From contig NZ_AUDG01000002.1 of assembly GCF_000425345.1 (NCBI RefSeq), forward strand, positions 140,789 to 204,788: DNA of 64,000 nt, given 5' to 3'. This document shows positions 1 through 9,254 of the stretch, in pieces (position 1 is the stretch's first letter; every line of letters starts with the position of its first letter). The position numbers and the translations under genes are program-made. Origin of the DNA: Rheinheimera baltica DSM 14885. GTDB taxonomy: Bacteria > Pseudomonadota > Gammaproteobacteria > Enterobacterales > Alteromonadaceae. The notes beneath the pieces are model-generated. The model was given only the letters and a program-made list of their open reading frames with translations. It made no database searches and was not told the origin of the DNA.

Positions 1-2
1 AT

Positions 3-749
3 CCTGCGATTGCGGAGGATATAGTTGAACTGCAGTTTTGTTATGAAGATAAGCAACTATTACCTTACTACACGGGTGCTGGCTCACAGGTTGCCAGCCC
101 GCCTGGTGTAACGATTGAACATTTACAGAACAGTGTAAAGCAGCTACCTCAGGTAAAGCTGACGCTGCAACGCAAACCCTGGCTTCGCTGCTTACAATTA
201 TTGCAACAAAATAAGGTTGATGCGCTTGTGGCAACCTATGACGAATCACGCCGCAACTTTGCGGTTTTTCCGCTCGATGCGCAGAGCCAGCCCAACGCCA
301 ATCTAGCGCTAAGTCAACATGCGACGTGTCTGGTGCAACAACCAGGCAAAAACGTATTAGAACGCGCCGCTGAAGGTATCGTTATCGCCCGACCGCTGGG
401 TTATGTGATGCCTCAGTACCCTGAAGGGGTGACGACGGTACAAGTGCAATCTCAGCAACACGCTTTTGATCTGGTAAAGCAAGGCCGGGTGGATGCCACA
501 ACCACCTTGTGTGAAGTGAATCAGCTGCCGTTACCTGATAATTATGTGTATGGCTTGCAAGTAAACTATCCACCACTTTACAGCACCACCGGTTATCTGG
601 TGTTTAGCAAAGGCTTTTACCAACAGCATACTGAGCTTGCGGCAAGTTTATGGCAAACCTTACAGCATACCCGTGATGCCAACCGTTATTACCAGTATTT
701 GCTACTAAACGACAACGATATTACCCTACCGACAGAGCGTGAAAACTAA
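3..749 (+). CDS. Periplasmic solute-binding-like protein, 5' end outside window
   Basis: The frame is open from the first bases of the window, so the start codon lies upstream and only the last 248 residues are seen. The text resembles the type-3 periplasmic solute-binding fold used for amino acids and similar small solutes: a first lobe ending in a K-V-D-A-L-V-A-T-Y-D stretch and a later G-R-V-D-A-T-T repeat of the same motif, as in the two substrate-reporting loops of that family. No permease or ATPase follows, because btuB converges from the other strand 33 bases downstream. It could be a stand-alone sensor-like binding protein; the substrate cannot be told. Confidence 0.6.
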   Translation, partial: PAIAEDIVELQFCYEDKQLLPYYTGAGSQVASPPGVTIEHLQNSVKQLPQVKLTLQRKPWLRCLQLLQQNKVDALVATYDESRRNFAVFPLDAQSQPNANLALSQHATCLVQQPGKNVLERAAEGIVIARPLGYVMPQYPEGVTTVQVQSQQHAFDLVKQGRVDATTTLCEVNQLPLPDNYVYGLQVNYPPLYSTTGYLVFSKGFYQQHTELAASLWQTLQHTRDANRYYQYLLLNDNDITLPTEREN

Positions 750-782
750 TCCACGCTATTGTCAGTAAGGGTTTTGCAGCCA

Positions 783-2543
783 TTAACCCGGGCTGTAACG
801 CAGGCTAATGCCAACGTTTGCGCCAGCGGTAGTATAACCAGCACTGGTTTGATAATTTTTATCAAACAGGTTATCCAGTTTCGCCCTCAGTTTTAAGGCG
901 GGCGTTAGCTGATAATCCGCGCCAATACCCCATAGCGTAAAACCACCCAGGTTGGCGACACTCGCATACATGCCCTGATACGTCGAACTCTGGTAATCTG
1001 CTGTGATAAAGGCCGACCACTTATCTTCGACAATGCTACCGCGCCAATTCAGTGTGTTTTTTGGCCGTCGTTCCAACTTTAAGCCGCTACTTTGGTTTTC
1101 AGTATCAAGCCAGGTGTAGGCCAAATTACTGCTAAACTGCTGCCACTGCTGCTGCACACTAAACTCTACGCCTGAAATTGTTGCCAATAGCACGTTCTCA
1201 GCCCGTTCTACCCCTTGGATCAAGTTGGTGACGTCACGATCAAACCAGGCAAGCTGTGCACTAAAGTCTTGTTCAACAAAGCGCAGAGCAACCTCATCTG
1301 ATACTGACTCTTGCGGTTTCAGTTCAGGATTAGCATAGCCCGGATAATACAGTTCGTTAAACGATGGCGTTTTAAATGCTGTACCCCGGCTGGCTCGCAG
1401 CATCCACTGCTCTGTCAGCTGATACCCTGCTGCCAGTTGCCAGGTGTTTTGGCCGCCGTATTGGTTGATCAAATCACGGCGCAGTGCAGCTTCGAGTTTT
1501 AGCGCATTGAGCTGATAATGCAGACCGGTAAACAAGGCGCGGTTTATACGGCTGGTTTTTTCGTAAGGCGTGGACGAACGATCGACCTTCTCCTGATACC
1601 AGTCCCCCCCCGCCAGCAACGTTAGGCTGGTGCTTAGGCTGGTCTGGGCCTGATAATTGAACTCATCGCGCGCAGTGATAAAAGGGCTGCGCGAGTCGGG
1701 GCCATAGCTAGCTTCGCTGTCAAGATTACGGCTAAGTTGTGCCTGGTGCTGCCAACGCCCAAGTTGCTGCTGCCAACCCAGTAAGTAAGTGCGGTTAAAT
1801 GTATCAGCGGCATCTTCGTTGCCATAGCTGGTATCAAACTCGTAATAACCAGAATTAACATCGGCTTGTGCCGTCCACAGACCAAGTTCAGTCTGGTAAT
1901 CTGCGGCTACTTTAATAAATTTTTGCTTGTAGCCATCGCTATCGCTATCAAGTTCTTTACGCACATTAAAGCCATCGGCACGGCTTACACCGGCACTGGC
2001 TCGCAACGTCAGTTGCTCAACGTGCTGGCTAACGCTGAGATCTGTGCCGGCCTGGCCGTAACTGCCAATATTGACATTAAGCTCGACTGCATTACTTCGT
2101 CGGGTCGTTATGGCAATAACACCAGCAAGCGCGTCAGAGCCATACCATGCTGCACGAGGGCCACGTACCACTTCAATACGCTGAATCAACTCCAACGGTA
2201 GCATGGCAAGCGATTTATAGCCTAAGGTGGCAGAACCACTGCGCACACCATCAATCAGCACTAACGTATGGCCAACATTGCCACCGCGAATATACACTCC
2301 ACTGGTTTGGCCGCGACCGCCGTCTCGCGATAGATTAATGCCCGGCAGCTGTGCCAACAAGGCGGGTAAATCGGATGCCTGGCGCGCGACGATATCGTCA
2401 TGCTCAAGTACGGTTACACTCGCCAACACATCTTGCTGCGCAGTGGCAGTGCGATTGGCATAAATACTAATATGTTCGATATCGTCAGCATAAACTGAAC
2501 AACAGGATGCGACCAACACGGCCGCCAAAGCAGGTTTAAACAT
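783..2543 (-). CDS. btuB: TonB-dependent vitamin B12 receptor BtuB
   Basis: Outer-membrane gated channel that takes up cobalamin using TonB energy. The 586-residue protein starts with a signal peptide cut after Ala19, a TonB-box-like E-H-I-S-I-Y-A segment, a plug domain (about 40-150) with L-P-G-I-N-L and the V-Y-I-R-G-G and I-D-G-V-R motifs, then a beta-barrel ending in the L-D-N-L-F-D-K-N-Y signature. The start ATG has GGAG five bases ahead. Assignment to B12 rather than iron rests on the cobalamin riboswitch directly upstream. Oddity: the chain ends R-Y-S-P-G, so the usual C-terminal aromatic residue of outer-membrane barrels is not the last residue. Confidence 0.9.
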   Translation of the reverse strand: MFKPALAAVLVASCCSVYADDIEHISIYANRTATAQQDVLASVTVLEHDDIVARQASDLPALLAQLPGINLSRDGGRGQTSGVYIRGGNVGHTLVLIDGVRSGSATLGYKSLAMLPLELIQRIEVVRGPRAAWYGSDALAGVIAITTRRSNAVELNVNIGSYGQAGTDLSVSQHVEQLTLRASAGVSRADGFNVRKELDSDSDGYKQKFIKVAADYQTELGLWTAQADVNSGYYEFDTSYGNEDAADTFNRTYLLGWQQQLGRWQHQAQLSRNLDSEASYGPDSRSPFITARDEFNYQAQTSLSTSLTLLAGGDWYQEKVDRSSTPYEKTSRINRALFTGLHYQLNALKLEAALRRDLINQYGGQNTWQLAAGYQLTEQWMLRASRGTAFKTPSFNELYYPGYANPELKPQESVSDEVALRFVEQDFSAQLAWFDRDVTNLIQGVERAENVLLATISGVEFSVQQQWQQFSSNLAYTWLDTENQSSGLKLERRPKNTLNWRGSIVEDKWSAFITADYQSSTYQGMYASVANLGGFTLWGIGADYQLTPALKLRAKLDNLFDKNYQTSAGYTTAGANVGISLRYSPG

Positions 2544-2554
2544 CTAAGCTCCGA

Positions 2555-2575
2555 AAACGTGCCCACCGCACGTTT
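2555..2575 (-). promoter_or_regulatory. Candidate riboswitch expression-platform hairpin before btuB
   Basis: On the minus strand AAACGTGC and GCACGTTT form an 8-bp perfect stem around a 5-base loop, ending in four U. It sits between the cobalamin aptamer and the btuB ribosome-binding site (GGAG at 2549-2552), where a terminator or sequestering helix would act. Whether it terminates or only masks translation is inference. Confidence 0.5.
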
Positions 2576-2589
2576 AATAAAGTGAAAGG

Positions 2590-2750
2590 ATTTTTCTGGC
2601 CGGTCTCCGGGCTAACAACCTGCTTTCGCCTACATTCGCCTTCCCATCAAATGACAGTGGCATTGAATACAGTTCAGTTGTTTACCGTTGCGGGGGCAGC
2701 TCTGGATTTAAACCAGATTCCCGTTTACCTGCAGTTAGCTGCAGCACCTG
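2590..2750 (-). promoter_or_regulatory. Cobalamin riboswitch
   Basis: Reading the minus strand, the leader of btuB shows the conserved cobalamin aptamer pieces in order: ACGGGAATCTGG near 2722, GCTGCCCCCGCAACGGTAA near 2690, the B12 box GCCACTG at 2655-2661, GATGGGAAGGCGAA near 2640 and CCCGGAGACCGGCC near 2605. Binding of adenosylcobalamin represses the downstream transporter in this RNA class. Its position immediately before btuB confirms the gene call. Exact outer borders are approximate. Confidence 0.93.
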
Positions 2751-2776
2751 AAAAAGCGGCTCCTTGCTGGAGCCGC
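2751..2776 (-). terminator. Rho-independent terminator of yajQ
   Basis: GCGGCTCC and GGAGCCGC form an 8-bp stem with a 5-base loop (2756-2776), followed on the minus strand by five T. It lies 62 bases after the yajQ stop and immediately 5' of the cobalamin riboswitch, separating the two units. Confidence 0.85.
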
Positions 2777-2837
2777 GTGCAGTTTAGCGTGAGGAATGGA
2801 ATTGTCAATAGGTGTCTGGATGGCCGAAGCCATGCAG

Positions 2838-3320
2838 TTAGTCACGAAAGTTTTTAAACTGGAAAGGTTGGCCTAAATCAGAGGTACGTACCAATTGCAT
2901 CGCCGCTTGTAAATCGTCACGCTTTTTACCCGTTACCCGCAACTCCTCTCCCTGAATAGCCACCTGTACCTTAATATTGCTGTCTTTAACAAGTTTAATA
3001 ATTTTCTTCGCTATGTCTTTATCGATGCCTTGCTTAATGCTGACAAAGCGTGTGACGAATTTACCATGACGCTCTTCTTTTTCAATTTTGAAACTATTAA
3101 CATCCAGCTGCAGCTTGCTGGCTTTAATGGCAAAAATATCGAACAACTGCATCACTTGTTGATCCGCTTCAGCGGTCAGTTCAATCTGTTCTTTTTTTAG
3201 CTCAATTTTGGCGTTAACGCCACGAAAATCATAGCGGGTTTCAAGTTCCCGTTTAGCGTTCTCTACCGCGTTATTAGCCTGGTTAATATCAATTTCTGAA
3301 ACAATATCGAATGAGGGCAT
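2838..3320 (-). CDS. yajQ: YajQ family nucleotide/cyclic-di-GMP-binding protein
   Basis: A 160-residue cytoplasmic protein of the YajQ family (two fused ferredoxin-like RNA-binding-type folds). The start M-P-S-F-D-I-V-S is typical, and the sequence keeps the [10 protein letters not shown] signature. An in-frame ATG lies 18 bases upstream, but the AAGGAG ribosome-binding site sits between the two, so 3320 is the better start. Some members bind cyclic di-GMP as transcription cofactors; that role is family knowledge, not shown here. Monocistronic, with its own terminator, and divergent from the vanZ-like gene. Confidence 0.9.
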   Translation of the reverse strand: MPSFDIVSEIDINQANNAVENAKRELETRYDFRGVNAKIELKKEQIELTAEADQQVMQLFDIFAIKASKLQLDVNSFKIEKEERHGKFVTRFVSIKQGIDKDIAKKIIKLVKDSNIKVQVAIQGEELRVTGKKRDDLQAAMQLVRTSDLGQPFQFKNFRD

Positions 3321-3413
3321 TAAAAATCTCCTTAGCATAAGCCATTCTGTCTGCTGGTGATTATAACCAGAAAACTGTTACAATCCGAGCGCCATATAGG
3401 TTTGGGGGTGTAT

Positions 3414-3770
3414 GTGTCACAAAGTTTTTATCGCTGGTTGTGCTTACTTTGTTTTTTTCTGGCTACAGCGAGCTTCTTGGCTGAACTCAACGGTCACCGT
3501 ATTATTGCCGGCTTTGCCCATATTGATAAAGTCGCGCATTTTGGCATTTTTGCTATTTTGTCAGCGTTACTATGGAAAGGCTTTAAAGTGTCACCGGTGA
3601 CCGCGTTAATCGTTTTAGGTGCCTATGGTGGCAGCATAGAGTTGGCACAACATTATTTTACCCGCCGACATGGCGATTGGTTCGACCTACTGGCAGATAT
3701 TGGCGGTGTTATTAGCTTCTATCTGGTACGCAGCGTATGGCACCGAATACGTCCCCGCAGCCAGCGCTAA
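3414..3770 (+). CDS. VanZ-like small membrane protein
   Basis: A protein of about 118 residues with three to four hydrophobic helices and the VanZ-type pattern D-K-V-A-H-F-G-I-F, G-G-S-I-E-L-A-Q and R-R-H-G-D-W-F-D-L-L-A-D in order. VanZ relatives are membrane proteins of unclear biochemical role, named for low-level teicoplanin resistance in enterococci; ordinary proteobacterial copies are not resistance genes. Start is uncertain: GTG at 3414 has a G-rich stretch a few bases upstream, whereas an earlier in-frame GTG at 3357 has none. The 3' end overlaps panE by 34 bases. Confidence 0.75.
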   Translation: MSQSFYRWLCLLCFFLATASFLAELNGHRIIAGFAHIDKVAHFGIFAILSALLWKGFKVSPVTALIVLGAYGGSIELAQHYFTRRHGDWFDLLADIGGVISFYLVRSVWHRIRPRSQR

Positions 3771-4639
3771 GCTGGACCATCGTTGGCCAAGGTGCTATTG
3801 GTTTATTGGCAGCCTGCAGGTTGTCATTGGCCGGAAACGCCGTTTCATTGTGGTTAAAAACTCCAAACATTATCAATATTGATTTCACTGAACAGCAGTT
3901 TAGTTACCCCCCAGCGATAGCGCCGTTGAATGCCGTGCTGGTGCCGGTTAAAAGCTATGCCATACTCGATGCCATTAAAGGTTTATTACCACATCTTAGC
4001 CCTGATGCTCAGCTGGTGCTAAGCCACAATGGTATGGGAACTATAGCGCAGGTAAAACCGTTGTTACTGCCCTCACAAGGGCTGTGGTTTCTTACCACCA
4101 CTCACGGTGCACTTAAACAACACCATAATCTGTTTCACACCGGACAAGGGCAAAGTGTCATCGCGCCACTTAATAGTGCCGCCATAGCATGCTCTGAAGC
4201 GGTTACTCAGGTGATGGATATCGCCCTGGGACCAATAACATTAACCGATAATATATCGCCCTATTTATGGCAAAAATTGGCGATTAATGCAGTAATAAAT
4301 CCACTAACGGCAATATATGATTGCCAAAACGGCCAACTAAGTGCTGCTGAGTATCGCAGTCAAATTGCGGAGATTTTAGCTGAGGTGTGCCAGTTGGCAA
4401 CGCTAATGGGCATATCGCTGGTGTATGAAGACACGCTGGCAAAGGTGCAGCAGGTGATTATCCAAACGGCAAAAAATTACTCGTCTATGCACCAAGATGT
4501 AAAGCATCAAAGGCGCACTGAAATCGCTGCAATAAATGGCTTTGTGGTAGAGCAAGCGGCACGCTATCAGTTAGCCGTGCCGCAAAATGCTGTTTTATTA
4601 CAACGGGTAATACAATTAGAACAGGCTTACGGTCGATAA
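3737..4639 (+). CDS. panE: 2-dehydropantoate 2-reductase
   Basis: NADPH-dependent reduction of ketopantoate to pantoate in coenzyme A synthesis. The 300-residue chain begins with a Rossmann fingerprint I-V-G-Q-G-A-I-G (about 15-22), continues with S-H-N-G-M-G-T in the middle (family N-G-M/N-G), and has the C-terminal helical domain with K-L-A-I-N-A-V-I-N-P-L-T, which carries the catalytic lysine. It overlaps the vanZ-like gene and so is probably cotranscribed with it. The last 13 bases overlap the convergent thiI end. Length matches the family. Confidence 0.9.
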   Translation: MAPNTSPQPALSWTIVGQGAIGLLAACRLSLAGNAVSLWLKTPNIINIDFTEQQFSYPPAIAPLNAVLVPVKSYAILDAIKGLLPHLSPDAQLVLSHNGMGTIAQVKPLLLPSQGLWFLTTTHGALKQHHNLFHTGQGQSVIAPLNSAAIACSEAVTQVMDIALGPITLTDNISPYLWQKLAINAVINPLTAIYDCQNGQLSAAEYRSQIAEILAEVCQLATLMGISLVYEDTLAKVQQVIIQTAKNYSSMHQDVKHQRRTEIAAINGFVVEQAARYQLAVPQNAVLLQRVIQLEQAYGR

Positions 4640-6084
4640 ACCGCCACATTAGCGTAGCCTTGCTCTTGTAAAATTACCGCTTGTAACCGGCTCATAACAC
4701 CGCGATCGCAATAGCAGTAGTACTGTTTAGTCTGATCTAAATGACTAAATTGTGATGCCAAACGAAAAAAGGGCAACTCTACCACCGCATGATTGGCCAC
4801 GGTTAACGGCTTAAGTTCTGTCTCTTCCGGGCTACGAATATCCAATACTATGGCATCAGCCGGCAGCTCGGACAGTTCTGTTACAACATGTGCTTGTTGG
4901 TCAGCCTGATAATCAACGGTACGAATATCAAGCACCTTCGCCTCTTGAACTGCCTGATCCAGCACGGCGAAATTAAACTTTTGCTCGTTCAGCTCTACAT
5001 CGGCAAGCACTGCATTAACTGTCGGCTTGTTTGAGATAACACCACAATATTCAGGCATGCTCTTGGCGATATCTTCTGCACCAATCTTGCGCGCTATATC
5101 GACAATCTCTTGCTTATCCTGGTAGATAAGTGGCCGTAGCACCAACATGTCGGTTACCCGATCAATGACATTTAAGTTGGCAATAGTTTGGCTGGCAACC
5201 TGGCCAATACTTTCGCCGGTAACCAAGGCTTTAATACCCAGATTCTCGGCGACGCTGGCCGCAGCGCGCATCATCATGCGCTTTAATACAACGCCCATTA
5301 AACCGCTGTCTATATTCTCCAGTATCTGCTCTACCACTGGGGCGAAGTTAACACTAACAAACTTCACTTTGTGCGACAGGCTGTATTTTTGCCAAATAAG
5401 ATGAGACATTTCCCGCACACCCGCTTCATGTGCTGCGCCACCCAGGTTGAAAAACAGATAATGGGTTCTAACCCCTTTACGGATCATTAAGTAACTGGCA
5501 ACTGCGGAGTCATACCCGCCAGAAATAAGCGATAAGGCGTCGGATTGGGAAGGCAACGGAAAACCGCCCATGCCCTGATACTGCCGACGCACCATGATCA
5601 ACACATCTTTTCTGACTTCCAGCGCTACTACAACATCAGGTTTTTTAAGCTGTACCCGCGCGGTAGAAACAAGCTGATTTAACCCACCACCAATATAGCG
5701 TTCCGCTTCAATTGATGAAAAAGTATGCTTGCCTTCACGCCTTACCCGCACACAGAAAGATTTATTTTCTAACTGATCGGCATAAACCAAAGCAACCTGT
5801 TCGTAAATGTCATGCAAAGAGGTAAAGCTACTCGATTGCATTTCAGAGAATTGCATAATGCCCGGAATGCAACTTAACCGCTCAACAAGCTGCTGTTTTA
5901 TTGCCAGCTCGTCTCCGGGATAACGTATAGTGAGGTGGTCGTAACTATTTTTAACGTCAATATTACTGTCTACCCGAAGCACAATCGTTTTGATATTGCG
6001 TTCGAGTAATAATGTCTGGCGTTTACGCACCGATTTGCTTTTGATGGCAATTTCCGGGTGCAATTTAATAATAAATTCAATCAT
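4627..6084 (-). CDS. thiI: tRNA 4-thiouridine synthase with rhodanese domain
   Basis: Makes 4-thiouridine at position 8 of tRNA and, in enterics, passes sulfur to the thiazole of thiamine. The 485-residue protein has a THUMP domain (about 60-165), a PP-loop ATP site S-G-G-Y-D-S at 188-193, a conserved Cys347 in M-P-E-Y-C-G, and a C-terminal rhodanese domain with the active loop C-D-R-G-V-M starting at Cys459. The full-length gammaproteobacterial form is therefore present. Monocistronic between pomB and the convergent panE. No thiamine riboswitch is visible upstream. Confidence 0.96.
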   Translation of the reverse strand: MIEFIIKLHPEIAIKSKSVRKRQTLLLERNIKTIVLRVDSNIDVKNSYDHLTIRYPGDELAIKQQLVERLSCIPGIMQFSEMQSSSFTSLHDIYEQVALVYADQLENKSFCVRVRREGKHTFSSIEAERYIGGGLNQLVSTARVQLKKPDVVVALEVRKDVLIMVRRQYQGMGGFPLPSQSDALSLISGGYDSAVASYLMIRKGVRTHYLFFNLGGAAHEAGVREMSHLIWQKYSLSHKVKFVSVNFAPVVEQILENIDSGLMGVVLKRMMMRAAASVAENLGIKALVTGESIGQVASQTIANLNVIDRVTDMLVLRPLIYQDKQEIVDIARKIGAEDIAKSMPEYCGVISNKPTVNAVLADVELNEQKFNFAVLDQAVQEAKVLDIRTVDYQADQQAHVVTELSELPADAIVLDIRSPEETELKPLTVANHAVVELPFFRLASQFSHLDQTKQYYCYCDRGVMSRLQAVILQEQGYANVAVYRP

Positions 6085-6118
6085 CGCTTAGCGGCACAGT
6101 ATCAGCAGAAAAAAAGTG

Positions 6119-6161
6119 GCGCAGATTATAGCGGATCTCTGGTTAAAGACCTAATCTGCGC
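6119..6161 (-). terminator. Terminator after pomB
   Basis: GCGCAGATTA and TAATCTGCGC form a 10-bp perfect stem with a 23-base loop; on the minus strand it is followed by CAC and seven T. It lies 20 bases beyond the pomB stop and ahead of thiI. Confidence 0.65.
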
Positions 6162-6181
6162 GATTACGTTAGTCACTTCGT

Positions 6182-7135
6182 TTACTGAGCTGGCGCTTCC
6201 AAACTAATAGGATCCGACTCTTTTGCCTTACCCTGCATAATGGATATTTCTACCCGTCTGTTACGCCGCCGGTTGAGTTCCGAATCGTTAGGTACCAGAG
6301 GTTTAGTATCGGCATGGCCAACCACGACTAGACGAGTGCGATCGAATCCGTCTGCTTTAATCATCTCAGAGCCAACAGAAACAGCACGTTTTGCAGACAA
6401 ATCCCAATTGTTACTGTGCAGCTCGTCAGAAACCTGAATATCATCGGTATGACCGGTTACCGTAATCTCACCCGGCACATCGTTCAACAGACTACCAATA
6501 CGCTGAATAATGGGCTTAAACCGGGGCTGGAGAAACGACGACCCAGAGGGGAAAGCACCATTCTCGCGAATACGGATAATAATTTGCTGCCCTAGTGATT
6601 CAAGCTCAATAGCACCATCAACAATTTGCTTCTGCAGTTGTTCGGCCAGCTTTTTAACCATTTCATTGGTTTGTTCTTGTTGCGCTTCAGACTGCGCATC
6701 GGCACTGGCTTGTTCGCCGTCCATGATTTCTTCGGCGTTACTAACTGATTGGCCCCCACTTAAATCTTCACGTTGCTCCTGGCGACCGCCAGCAGAGTCT
6801 TCTTCACCGGCTTGAAATTCAATCATCTGCTGCGTAATTTCTATTGTTTGCTGCTGCAGGGTTTCAATAGGCGTAGGATCAGGCCGCCCTGGCCGAAACT
6901 CCATCGCAATGACGCTGGTGCCTTTGGGAATATCTTCTACTTCAATTTTATTCTGGACACCAAAAGCAAATTTCATGGAGCCGGCAATTTGCTTAAATTT
7001 CAGCACATCCATCTCGGAAAACGCGAGCAGCAGTACAAAGAAACACATTAACAGTGCCATTAAATCTGCAAAGGTGCCCATATAGGCTGGCAACCCCGGC
7101 GGTGGGCATTTACACTCTTCGGCTTCATCACTCAT
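6182..7135 (-). CDS. pomB: Sodium-type flagellar stator protein PomB (MotB family)
   Basis: Peptidoglycan-anchored half of the stator that drives the polar flagellum. The 317-residue protein opens with C-K-C-P-P-P-G-L-P, then one membrane helix carrying the ion-binding Asp24 in T-F-A-D-L-M, followed by S-E-M-D-V-L-K-F-K-Q, all very close to Vibrio PomB. Residues about 95-160 are a low-complexity acidic and Gln-rich linker, and 190-300 form the OmpA-like peptidoglycan-binding domain with V-T-G-H-T-D-D and N-R-R-R-N-R-R-V-E-I. It lies 3 bases after pomA and is cotranscribed. Sodium coupling is inferred from PomB similarity. Confidence 0.95.
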   Translation of the reverse strand: MSDEAEECKCPPPGLPAYMGTFADLMALLMCFFVLLLAFSEMDVLKFKQIAGSMKFAFGVQNKIEVEDIPKGTSVIAMEFRPGRPDPTPIETLQQQTIEITQQMIEFQAGEEDSAGGRQEQREDLSGGQSVSNAEEIMDGEQASADAQSEAQQEQTNEMVKKLAEQLQKQIVDGAIELESLGQQIIIRIRENGAFPSGSSFLQPRFKPIIQRIGSLLNDVPGEITVTGHTDDIQVSDELHSNNWDLSAKRAVSVGSEMIKADGFDRTRLVVVGHADTKPLVPNDSELNRRRNRRVEISIMQGKAKESDPISLEAPAQ

Positions 7136-7138
7136 ATC

Positions 7139-7906
7139 TTACTCCGCCGCAGCCGGTTCACGTTTACCCTGCGCCAAATAATTACGCAATATGCCTTCAA
7201 TTACTTTAGGATTTTGCCCATCCTGGATGCCTAAAATCGCATCCAGGATTAATTGATTATTCTGTTTTTCCTGCACATTTCGAATAGCTAGTTTATCGGC
7301 CAGTGGAATGGCAATAACGTTTGCAACAAAAGCGCCATAAAGGGTTGTAAGCAAAGCAACCGCCATTGCAGGTCCAATGGCTTTAGGGTCATCCATGTTA
7401 GACAGCATGGCAACGAGGCCAACCAGAGTACCTATCATGCCCATCGCCGGAGCCACATCGCCCAAGCTTTTAAAAATAGCTATCGCCGTCTCATGCCGCT
7501 TTTCGGTCAGGCTAATATCTTTTAACAAGGTAGCCCGCACTACATCGGCGTCGTGCCCATCTACCAGCATGTTGACACCTTTTTGCATAAAAGCATTGGG
7601 TATTTCAGCTTCTTCAAGCGCTAAAAAACCACCTTTGCGAGCAGAGTCAGCTAATTGAACCGCTTTCTCAATCAGTTCTTCCGGCGCTTCAATCTTAAAC
7701 ATAAAGGCTTTTGCTGCCGCCTTACCGGAACCGAAAAACTGCGACAAAGTAAATTTGGAAATAACAACAAAAATTGAGCCACCAAAAACAATAAGAACAG
7801 ATACGGTGTCCATAAACATACCGACATTACCGCTGCTACCTAAAACCATGGCCATCACAACAAAGCCAATTGCGCCTAACATACCAACGAGGGTAGCTAT
7901 ATCCAC
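7139..7906 (-). CDS. pomA: Sodium-type flagellar stator protein PomA (MotA family)
   Basis: Membrane half of the flagellar stator. At 255 residues it is the usual PomA size, with four membrane helices (about 1-22, 30-50, 150-172, 180-202), the cytoplasmic loop between helices 2 and 3, and the P-A-M-G-M-I-G-T-L-V-G-L signature that lines the ion channel with the PomB aspartate. No separate motor genes or other flagellar genes are nearby, so this is the isolated pomAB locus seen beside xseB-ispA-dxs in Vibrio and Shewanella relatives. Divergent from xseB. Confidence 0.95.
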   Translation of the reverse strand: MDIATLVGMLGAIGFVVMAMVLGSSGNVGMFMDTVSVLIVFGGSIFVVISKFTLSQFFGSGKAAAKAFMFKIEAPEELIEKAVQLADSARKGGFLALEEAEIPNAFMQKGVNMLVDGHDADVVRATLLKDISLTEKRHETAIAIFKSLGDVAPAMGMIGTLVGLVAMLSNMDDPKAIGPAMAVALLTTLYGAFVANVIAIPLADKLAIRNVQEKQNNQLILDAILGIQDGQNPKVIEGILRNYLAQGKREPAAAE

Positions 7907-8105
7907 TCTTATCTCCTTAAAATCTACATCAACCGGGGCATTGTCATTATAGGTTTATTCTAGACAATAACTGTTTATCGACAATACAGCACAATGTTTG
8001 AGTATAATTTACGTGAAATTATCTATTTAGCCTTTCACTTGTGCTTTCCGATTGACCATAATAGCCTGCTAAGGTACCTTTGCGCACACTTTTTCCGGGG
8101 GTAGT

Positions 8106-8351
8106 ATGAGCAAAAAAAAAGCTGATTTGAGCCAGTTTGAACAAACCTTGTCTGAACTTGAACAGATAGTACAACAACTGGAACAAGGAGAACTTTCTTT
8201 AGATCAATCTTTAGCCCAATTTGAGCGTGGTATTACCCTTGCGCGCCAAAGTCAGCAGTTGCTGCAAACGGCTGAGCAAAAAGTACAGATCCTGATGCAA
8301 CAACAGCAACAGGAATCACTGCTACCGTTTGAACCTGATCAAGGGGATTAA
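8106..8351 (+). CDS. xseB: Exodeoxyribonuclease VII small subunit
   Basis: Small subunit of exonuclease VII, which degrades single-stranded DNA. The 81-residue protein has the family pattern [23 protein letters not shown] and F-E-R-G-I-T-L in an antiparallel coiled-coil arrangement, with a Gln-rich tail. It is the first gene of xseB-ispA-dxs: its stop is followed after a single base by the ispA start, so the two are translationally coupled. The large subunit XseA is not in the window. Confidence 0.95.
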   Translation: MSKKKADLSQFEQTLSELEQIVQQLEQGELSLDQSLAQFERGITLARQSQQLLQTAEQKVQILMQQQQQESLLPFEPDQGD

Positions 8352-8352
8352 G

Positions 8353-9240
8353 GTGTTACCAGCCAATTTACCGATGTATCAGCAACGGGTAGAACAGCAT
8401 CTGCAACAACTGCTAACTGCACGTCAGCAAACCTCACCGCGGCTGCTTGAGGCTATGTCATATAGTTTATTGCTGGGCGGCAAGCGTATCCGGCCTTTTT
8501 TGGTATACAGTTGCGGCACCATGTTAGGTGCAAGTCTGCACGACTTAGACGGCCCTGCCGCCGCATTGGAAGCCCTGCACAGTTATTCATTGATACATGA
8601 TGACTTACCCGCAATGGACAACGATGATTTACGTCGCGGAAAGCCCACTTGCCATAAGGCGTTTGATGAAGCCACTGCAGTGCTGGCGGGTGATGCTTTG
8701 CAAACCCTGGCTTTTGAGGTTTTAAGTAGTCACGACTATCAACACTGCACACCTAAAGCGATATTGCATATGGTGCAATGTTTTGCTAAAGCGTCTGGCT
8801 ACAGTGGCATGTGTGGTGGCCAGGCGATTGATTTAGCCCAGACAAACCAAAGCACAAACTTAGTGCAGCTTGAACAGATGCACAGGCTGAAAACAGGTGC
8901 CCTGATAGAGTGCGCGGTGCAGTTGGCATGGTTATGCAGCCCCAATCAACAATCAACAGAATTAGATACATTACTGCGCTTTGCACGTGCGTTAGGGCTG
9001 GCATTTCAAGTGCAGGATGATATTCTCGATATTGAAAGTGACACGGCCACGCTGGGCAAACCACAAGGCTCAGACAGCAAGGCAAACAAATCAACGTACC
9101 CGGCATTGTTGGGGTTGGAGAATGCCAAAGCCAAAGCTCAGCAATTATATCAAGAAGCACTGAACGCTCTGGCTAGCTTACCGTATAACACTGATGAATT
9201 ACGCGCTTTTGCGCAGTATATTATCGAACGCAAGTTTTAA
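8353..9240 (+). CDS. ispA: Farnesyl diphosphate synthase
   Basis: Condenses dimethylallyl and geranyl diphosphate with isopentenyl diphosphate to farnesyl diphosphate, feeding undecaprenyl and quinone side chains. The 295-residue enzyme shows the first aspartate-rich motif [15 protein letters not shown] (near residue 80) and the second D-D-I-L-D-I-E (near 225), plus G-G-K-R-I-R-P near the N-terminus. GTG at 8353 is chosen because AAGGGG stands 7 bases ahead and it follows the xseB stop by one base; an upstream in-frame TTG inside xseB has no such site. Confidence 0.96.
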   Translation: MLPANLPMYQQRVEQHLQQLLTARQQTSPRLLEAMSYSLLLGGKRIRPFLVYSCGTMLGASLHDLDGPAAALEALHSYSLIHDDLPAMDNDDLRRGKPTCHKAFDEATAVLAGDALQTLAFEVLSSHDYQHCTPKAILHMVQCFAKASGYSGMCGGQAIDLAQTNQSTNLVQLEQMHRLKTGALIECAVQLAWLCSPNQQSTELDTLLRFARALGLAFQVQDDILDIESDTATLGKPQGSDSKANKSTYPALLGLENAKAKAQQLYQEALNALASLPYNTDELRAFAQYIIERKF

Positions 9241-9254
9241 CACAGGCATGGATT

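Noticed and set aside
6085..6181. Thiamine riboswitch before thiI or dxs/thiL
   Set aside because: No conserved TPP-aptamer segments such as CTGAGA followed by a downstream ACCTGATC-type box in suitable order were seen in these gaps.
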